From contig OU015499.1 of assembly GCA_907164885.2 (NCBI GenBank), positions 163,003,129 to 163,067,128 of the forward strand: DNA of 64,000 nucleotides, given 5' to 3'. How positions within the stretch are numbered: the first letter of the stretch is position 1; each line of letters opens with the position of its first letter. Made by a program: the position numbers and the translations under genes. Positions 56,077-64,000 of this stretch are shown here, in pieces. Under the pieces are notes generated by a model. It ran no database searches. It saw only the letters and a program-made list of their open reading frames with translations, and was not told the origin of the DNA. This DNA comes from Dolomedes plantarius. Lineage: Eukaryota; Arthropoda; Arachnida; Araneae; Dolomedidae.

Positions 56077-57235
56077 TATTTTGACTATTCCATTATCTGT
56101 ATCTAGTGCTGAACGATTGTTCTCAAAGTGAATGAAGACCTACTTGAGATCCACTATGTATAAAGAAATGTTGTCTTGACTTGCAATATTACTAAATGAA
56201 TGAGACATTGCTTCAAAATGGGTGTTTTCCACAAATATTGATGATTTTAGGACTGCTAATAGTAGAAAAGTTGATTAGTAAATTCCAGGTAAATTCATTA
56301 GTTTTCTATACTGTTACGTTATAAATGTATTATAATTTTTATGTCATAAAAATAAATTTATACTAGAATAATTATTCTATTGCATAATCATTATCTAACT
56401 AAATCATGGCACAACAGTCCGAATGTGGACCAAGTCCTGTGGTGCCCATCTCCGCTTTGGCTTGGGGTGCCATACAGCATATCTCTCGGTCAGGTGGTAC
56501 GAATATTGTACTTCAGATATGGTTTCTAACAACAGACTTGGTAAATCAGAAATCATTGTATTCAAAGTACAAAGAAATGTGGTGGCTAGGTCATAACGTT
56601 TTTTTGAGGCTAAAAAGTTATTGCTTATTCTTGTAGCAAGTAAAGAACAATTGTCTTCCCCCACATTTTCCCTGCTATGCAAGTAAAGCATATTTACACG
56701 CCTTGCAGTGTATAGCTTCTGTACACTGAAGAATCGAAGGGAGAAAATACCAAAGTTGGCACTTTGGAGTCAAATCTCACTACAACGGCATGAATATAGA
56801 AGTGTGGGTTCTCTTGTGAATACAGGCCTACAAATTTTAAAAGTTTCTGAAAAACTCCTTTAAATAGTTGAATGGTTTAATAGAGCTAAATACCTACTGA
56901 AATTTTACTTACCAAAAGATCATTTGGTGAGATAACAAAGTGAAAGATACAAAATATCCACAATTTTTTGATGAAAAGATTTACATGTCTAAATGAAGAC
57001 AACAGATTTTGGCAACTAGTCAAGTGTTCTCTTTATAAAATTATAAGAAGTCTGTGAAACCAAACTCATAACAGTCCACCACAGAATTAAATTGATATGA
57101 GTAATCATTAGACAGTCTTAGGAATACTATGTATAAAAGGATAAAAAATATATAAAGAATTAATTATCCAAGGCTTTGATGTGATTCGACTCGGATTAGA
57201 TGTAACTGGTCCCGAGCTAGCACAGAGCCAAACAC

Positions 57236-57905
57236 GAAGAAATATTTAAAATATGTTTCAAACGAAGTACTCTGATCATTTAGAAACCTTCCAGAATGCC
57301 TGATAAATGATAGCCACTCAGGTTTTGAACAAGTCTTAGTTGGAGCCATGGAGCTTGCGACTTTTTAGTAGTCAGACAAGAATTTTGTGAAACACTTTTA
57401 CAAAAATGAAAAAGGATATTCAATTATGAATATGTGGATGAAACAATACATAACTGGAAAGAAATGCTTGAGGTGCATTCTTTTTAACAAATATTGTAGA
57501 AAGCGAGACAGGCTAGAGAAGTTTATTCCAGACAATTCCACACAACAAACAACAAAAATATGCATCGTAACTAGAAAGTTTTGACAGATGTAAAAATGAT
57601 TCAGAATAATGACCAAATCATGTCTATAAAAGATGTAGACATAGAAGAAATGGAAGTATTAAAACCTATTGTTTCGGGAACAATATCAAAATTCTACAAT
57701 TGCTACAAATAACAGCCAGTGGCTTTTGAAATGTATATATATATCTTTAACGATATTTTTAACCATTCATATAACTATAGAATTGGGGAAAAACAAGATT
57801 TTCTACATAAATATCAATAAAAACATACCTGAGGTCAACAATATCACAGGAGAGACTCAACAGCTTTACAATACTGCTTATAGAGCATGTAGAAACTAGG
57901 AAATA
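57236..57905 (+). pseudogene. hAT transposase remnant 'b' in block B
   Basis: Near-identical to 11640-12310 and homologous to 29940-30600, where the dimerisation domain is readable. No intact frame. Confidence 0.55.
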
Positions 57906-60900
57906 AAAATTAAGTCAATTTATAAATGATCTTGCAAATAAAAAATCTAGCAAAATTTGATTGTAAATAATTTTGATCTGTGAATAAAATATATATAGTG
58001 TAGTTATTTCTTAGTTTTCTTTTCTTATAAATAAAAAAGGAAATATGACCACCTTCCTAATATTTCTCTTTCATACTTTACATGAAATGTTTTGTCTTTT
58101 ATTGTATATTAGAATTTTAGCGGACCCCGCCAAAATTTCTGCAATTTGGCCCCACCATGACTAAGGTTGACCCTGATCAAAAGCATGAACTACAAGAACT
58201 TCGATGTCAAATTTTCCAGTGCAAAGTAATTTAAAGTTATACTCTGTTACCTTCATATATTCAGTTAATGTAGAAATTTCCAAATTTTTAAATATTAAAA
58301 TGTAGAAGTACACATAAAATCTTCTAAAAAAAATTTTTTTTAAAAAAGATTTCTATAATTCTAAAACAAAGTTATATGTAACTAACCATCAACAAAACAG
58401 CTAGTGAGCAATAAATTTCAACATGAAATGAAAATCTACCAAAATGACAGCAAAGGAAAGAAAAATCTTCTTGTAAATGATCGACTTCTATTCAGATATT
58501 ATTATATATTAAAGAACTTATACAGAATGTTTAAGCAAATTTCCCTGAAGCAAATTAAAACTTACCAGCCTATATTTTCATCTTTGGGTCAATGTTATCT
58601 TTCATAAAAATGGTTTAATATAAAATTCTCTAATGCCTTTGAAAACTCTTTTCCACTAGAAATATAATTCATTTCATGCATATCCCATCACTGCATAGTT
58701 ATACAACACAGTTATGGAGTAGTGAGTAAAATAAACAGCACGAGAATTTTCAAAACTATATATTTGACACTTTTACTACAGTTACTTTCAATTCATTAAA
58801 TATCTTTTATTCCTAGGAGGGGATAGGATACATAAATCCTAATACAACAAACATCAATTTGGCTAACACTGCTCCTAAGAACCGAAAATATATATATTAA
58901 AATATTACCCTAGACATGAACTGCAAGAACATAGTTATAAATTTTACCAGTACAAAATAATCTATTGAGTATTAGGAATATGCACATAAGAGAGCACACA
59001 GTTAAAATCTAGCACTAAACTGACCCAATTATCTGTACAATAAAAAATTTTGAAAAACCATATCAAAGTTGTCATAAATATCAGTTTAAACTTATTTTAT
59101 AAATCTTGAAATGATTCTTCTGAAGAAATGTTTAGAATGCACAGTGTAGAGAAAATTAAACATTCTTGTATAAAACATATTAATTGCATACAGTAGTAAA
59201 ATGTTAAATAATATATTTCTGCCTTAATAAGAATTTCAGTTTTAAATATTAAGTATTACTTTTAAATCATTCTCTTTGAAATACATTGATTTAAAACTTT
59301 AAACAAGCATATTATAATGAATGATGTACCTAAAATTATGAATATCTAGGAGTATTACATTTTATGTTGTTGCTGTTATCTTTGTTGCAATGAAAGATGG
59401 GCATGAATGTTATTTACTAAATCTTGTCATCAAAAATGTCAACACTGAATGAATACAGAAACAAATAACATAATATAAAAAATAGTTTCAAATGCCATCA
59501 TAAATGAAATGCTCTATGATAGAAGAATGATACAAGAAAGCAACGCATAAACTGAAGATTTACTGAACATGGTGCTAAGCTATAAATACTAACCAAATTT
59601 AGTACAAATTCATAATTAATGAGGAAATTTTAATTATTTAAATAGATTTATCTATAAGTTTTGCATGAAATTAACAGTGCATATCAACTTCATTGAATTT
59701 TTTAAAAAATTAAAACACACATATGATGGTTTGTTGACTTCAATAAGACTGGATGTTTTAACAATTTTAATATATTTTAAGCATGGAATGAAATTAAAAA
59801 ACCACCAATCACATGAATAGTGGGGAAAATACTGAATTTTATATAGCCTCAAATTTGAGGATTATGTAAGTGCTTCCTTTATTTATATTCTGCTACAATT
59901 GGATTTTAATCTTTATAATAAATGTTTTATTATTCAGTTTAATGGCTTAATACTCTGCAATCCGGATCCAGTTAAGCCTCATGCTTACATCACCCAATGT
60001 CAGTGATTATATCTCAGAAATGTCACTTGGTTTTTTTCAGTTTTATCAAATTGAATCTGAATGACGATCATTTAGATGTTTTTAGCCAATGACATTTGAA
60101 ATTACCTTCACAGATTACAAATTATACGTTCAGTGAATGAAAAATCTTTCGAGTTCTTTTTAAAACATTTTTATTTTCTTTCTTTTGAAGGAATACAATC
60201 AGGAAGATCAAAGCTTACCCTTGGTTAGTCATATCTTGATTATTACTTTTATAAATTGATTATTATACTTTGGAAATATTTTACATTTTAATTTTTGTTC
60301 TAAAAATTAGCCTGGAATACTATTGTTATAATTTTTTTCCTTCTTCTATATATGCTGAAATTATCTTGCTACAAACTATACATTTTTTGTACTATATTCA
60401 TTTTTTTACAATGTTTGTATTTTTATGTGTCTATATTGAAGTAATTACATGTTTATTGTATACATTTTAACATTTTTTATAAAAATAAAATTCTTGTAAT
60501 TTAAATTTCTTGTTTCCATACTATCCTGACATATTTTTAAAAAATTTAAATTTTGACCTACTTTTAGAAACCGATTGATACATTTTGGACACTTTGGAAA
60601 TATTTGGGCTATTTTAATTATTTACTCCAGATAAATGTTGTATTCAATATTTTTACATTTATACATTCTAATGTTGCTTATTAGCTACTTATTGTTGAAT
60701 TTTCATAAAAAGTGACTCATAACCAGGAAAATTGCAAAATGCGGTATGTCTGACTTGATGATATATTTATACATTTTGATAAAAATTGTAAATAAAATTA
60801 TCAGAGAAACTTTTAACAATCTCTTGAAATCGCTGTGCATATATTTTAATAGCACGCCAACATCGCCCGGAAAGTAATAATCTACTAATTTGCCGAAAAT

Positions 60901-61862
60901 AACATACTACAGCTGAACGATAAAATGCAGTAACTAACGATTTAATAGGTTTGCGTATTGTATTAACATTTTGCTTCACTCACAAAAAAATTGCGTAAAA
61001 TGTAGAAATCATATCTATCATTTTCAACGTCTTAAGAAAACAGTTCTGTCATAGAATAAAGAAATAATAACCTAAAAATTCAACTAACTTGAATACTGCT
61101 TATTTTTCTAGCAACTGGATTAACGTTATTTCAGTACATGATCCATTCTAAAAGGAGCGAAATTTTCTCGGCAACGGTTTTTCTCTTTTAATTATTTAGA
61201 TTATAGAGAATTGAACACAATAAGCAAATTCATGAAGCTGTAACATCTGTAGTTTCAAGGCAAAGGGCAACATAAACAACCAGCATAAGCGATACCGTTG
61301 CCACTTGTAAGTATAACTATACTCCTATGTACGCTACCGAAGTGTAACGTCAAAGAGGCCACGTTAGGCACCAGAGAGGGAAAAAAATAATATCTTTAAA
61401 CTAAAGAATATTATACATCTGCACGTCCTGAAATCTAAAAAGGAGCAAAACTTACCCCAGCACAAATCATTGAGGAATGCGATTTGGTCAGGCCCGTGAC
61501 AGGATTCTCGGGCCCCTAAATCCTGGTACACCTCACCTATCCACTCCTCACTTAATTAGATCAGAACTGCGAACTTGCAAGTTATTTTATAACCAAGCCT
61601 TACATGATTATCAGCTTTTTCTGCAGAAGAAATGTGTACTGGTATGCATTATCTTTTGATGTACTATAAATTGAACTTATAATTTTTTTATATTAAATAA
61701 ACACGTCAGTGGAAAGTGATGGGGAAACACTTGCGAAATGACAACTTTTTGACGGTTTAACACGTTTTACAGTTTTATCATACAGTAATCAAAACTAGGA
61801 CTTAATTGAACTTGAAAATTTTATAAAAAGTCATAAAAAAACATACTTTTTCCTGTTTTACT

Positions 61863-62450
61863 TTATGAAAATACAACTCTTCTACCTCCTTTTCTTGCAA
61901 AGTCACCAATAATACCATCATATTTCAAGCTCCTTGCCAAACCAGGTTCCATCATCAAGATGCTGAGATCGTCCTTCTTGTCTTGGTTCATCGTTGATCG
62001 ATTGACACTTTTTATTCTTTTCATTACACTGAAAATTCTCTCATCGTGCTTACAGATAGAGGGATGCAGCAGAAGTATCTGATTGCTATAGATGTATTTG
62101 GAAACAAGCTGTCCAACTTCATCTTCCTTAGTGCGTTCAAAAGTTGTAAAGCTTGTAATGACGCTTCTCATAAGTTGGTCTTATGTATTGACTTCAGGTG
62201 TTTGATTTCATTCAAAATGTCAGTGTCTATGTCTTCTTTGTACGTTTGACACAAAGTAAAACACTGCTTTTCAATTACATTTTCCTCTTCATCATGATAT
62301 CTCCAAAGACATTGAAAAAGGTCACTAACCTTTTCGGAAAATTGAAATCTCTGAGTAAGGCCGCCAAAGATAGAGTCAATATGTTTATAGAAAACATTAA
62401 TTCCGAAATTCTCTCCCTCATGTTTTACGTGACGTCCCGTTTGATCATCA
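61863..62450 (-). pseudogene. hAT transposase remnant 'c' in block B
   Basis: Equivalent of 16146-16735. It has additional damage: a TGA where block A has Gly (NL*EAS versus NLGETS), and loss of two bases near 62047 that shifts the dimerisation domain. It shares the upstream frameshift with block A. Confidence 0.65.
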
Positions 62451-62731
62451 CATCTTGATGAGGTTTCACAATTCTGGTCTCGTCATGGAATATTTTTCTC
62501 ATCTTAAGATTGGATAGTAATCTTAGAATAATATGTATACAACTGTAAAATAATTGTGCATAAAGGTTGTAAATATTATATGCTTCTCGTGTTCTTATTT
62601 GATGAGCACGTAACATGGCATACGCTGCGCAAACTAGCGTTGGGGTATCTGAAACTTGCTCGCAACTCGAAGTAAAAAATCTGCCGGGAGAATCCTCGTA
62701 TCTCGAAAAACTTGTAAGTCGAGGTACCGCT

Positions 62732-62752
62732 GTATATATGTATGTATGTATG

Positions 62753-62806
<54 letters not shown>
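62732..62806. repeat. Compound (GTAT)n/(TA)n microsatellite, block B
   Basis: Equivalent of 17021-17110, about 15 bases shorter, abutting the mariner derivative. The matching right-hand (TA)n at 63438-63479 is about twice as long as its block A counterpart. Confidence 0.9.
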
Positions 62807-62808
<2 letters not shown>

Positions 62809-63434
62809 AGGTGTCCCAAAAATGACCGACGATTTGAAAAATCAATCATAGAAAAACGGATGGTGATAGAAATGTACGGTTTGCTGCATTCTGCTTAGGT
62901 AACCAGGGAATTTATTCTCGCCAATTTTCAAAATTAGTTACAAAGTTCGTCAACAGATGGCGCTGCGGACTGGTAAAACTATGAAACAATGTTTTCAAAG
63001 CAAGAACCATACGAAAAGTGGCATGGATTGGCCTCCCTATTCGCCAGATTTGACGCCATGTGATTTTTTTCTTTGGGGACACTTGAAAAACCAGTTGTAT
63101 CGTCACAATCCACAAACTGTAGATGAACTGGAACAATACATCTCTGCTGCTTGTCAGAACATTCAAACTGTAATATTTGCACGGGCGTCTGCGAATTTTG
63201 ACCTCAGACTGCGCCCCGTTGTTGCTGCAAACGATGGTTATTTTGAAAATGTTGTTTTATAGTTTTTCCCAGTCAGCAGCGCCATCTGTTTACGAACTTT
63301 GAAATTAATTTTGAAAATTTGTGAGAATACATTCCCTGGTTACCTAAGCAGAGTGCAGCAAACCGTACATTTCTATCGCCTTCCGTTTCTCTTTAAGTGA
63401 ATTTTCAAATCGTCGGTCATTTTTGGGACACCCG

Positions 63435-63437
<3 letters not shown>
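62807..63437 (+). mobile_element. Mariner-like deletion derivative, 631 bp, inside (TA)n (block B)
   Basis: Partner of 17111-17726, with the same inverted ends (CCAGGTGTCCC at left, slightly eroded; GGGACACCCGGTG at right). It keeps a longer frame (62957-63262) reading WPPYSPDLTPCDFFLWGHLK and NPQTVDELEQYISAACQNIQ, the C terminus of an IS630-Tc1-mariner transposase. The N-terminal two thirds are missing, so it is non-autonomous. Confidence 0.82.
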
Positions 63438-63482
<45 letters not shown>

Positions 63483-64000
63483 AAATAAACATCGTCTCAT
63501 TTTAAATTTGAAATCTTTTAGTCTTAGGTCTATGATTATATAATTTTAGGTTATAAAAAAATGATTCGGGCTTTTTTTGGGAGGGGCAATTGAACCTACT
63601 GCCCCCCCCCCTTGGAGCCGATATTGGTCGAGATGCGGACAACCTCCTAGCCAGATGATTTCCCCGTAGTGGCAGCTAAATTTCTCGGGCATGTCCAACT
63701 TTCACCTGTCCTATGTTATCTCTTTCCTTCTGTTCCCCCTTTTATGGCATCAGACGGCAGGTAATGAATATTTTTCAGTTAACGTTCACGCGATAAGGAG
63801 CTCCGTAATTTAAATTTTTTAAAGCCAACAACCACATTTGAGTATTTATTGTGTTGAATGCATAGATTTCCGAGAAACTCTTTTCATTAAGTGCTAGGGA
63901 GCCTATGAGTTATTATAATAGTGTTTCAAATATAATAATAATTACAAGATAAAAAGAACTTTTTATATACCATGTTTTTAAATTTTCTGTTGAATCATAT

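Larger units (their letters stand above)
54190..56280 (+). pseudogene. hAT transposase remnant 'a' in block B, split by a mariner-like element
   Basis: Same content as 9080-10679, with extra stops (for example the WPRE Trp codon is TAG). The dimerisation-domain part resumes at 56077 after the insertion. Confidence 0.6.
49633..64000 (+). repeat. Block B: segmental duplication of block A, truncated by the window edge
   Basis: Colinear with 6033-18270. Differences are the Tc1-like insertion at 49772-51183, the mariner-like insertion at 54775-56076, lack of the block A MITE, about 390 extra bases at 51772-52163, and a deletion of about 260 bases at 54020 relative to 8640-8895. No host gene is recognised. 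Confidence 0.9.

Overview
The window is AT-rich eukaryotic DNA packed with transposons. It has single-exon poly-C2H2 zinc-finger genes, IS630-Tc1-mariner, piggyBac, hAT, BEL/Pao and Penelope-like sequences, MITEs, tRNA-derived SINEs and TA microsatellites. This mix points to an arthropod. A chelicerate, probably a spider, is my best guess from the transposase families; that is inference, not proof. I see no ordinary multi-exon host gene, no rRNA and no functional tRNA.

The skeleton is three tandem, unequally diverged units. Each unit is a minus-strand zinc-finger (ZNF) gene followed by a homologous non-coding block. Unit 1 is ZNF1 (101-1414, running off the left edge) plus block A (6033 to at least 18270). 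Unit 2 is ZNF2 (21297-22727) plus the more diverged block C (26371-34505). Unit 3 is ZNF3 (45662-47251) plus block B (49633 to the right edge). ZNF1/A and ZNF3/B are close paralogues about 45 kb apart, and ZNF2/C is older. Homology covers the coding arrays, the 5' flanks (1415-1770 with 47252-47608; 22866-23045 with 49190-49325) and the 3' flanks (20300-20920 with 42093-42688 and 45259 onward). Every array ends at a nonsense or frameshift lesion, with recognisable fingers beyond it.

The rest is transposon load. Because the blocks are paralogous, many insertions have an uninterrupted sister sequence in the same window, which fixes their ends and target-site duplications: a Tc1-like element in B (49772-51183), a mariner-like element in B (54775-56076), a hAT-type MITE in A (9471-10293), a hAT MITE (28305-28848) and a pogo-type MITE (32356-32820) in C, and nested hAT and Harbinger-type MITEs (34981-35449, 35461-35646) in the second copy of an unclassified 656-bp repeat. 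Other elements are a piggyBac with an unbroken 568-codon transposase, TIRs and TTAA duplications (42693-45254), a mariner-like element with about 230-bp TIRs (35979-37770), a hAT inserted into a BEL/Pao gag relic (38795-41024), a ZBED-type hAT pseudogene (24142-25929), a Penelope-like reverse-transcriptase fragment with an inverted 5' segment (47646-48368) and older piggyBac debris (1811-6032, 48895-49144).

The only reading frames that look potentially functional are the three zinc-finger arrays and the piggyBac transposase. The picture is a young, still-duplicating and already decaying poly-zinc-finger cluster in transposon-rich DNA.
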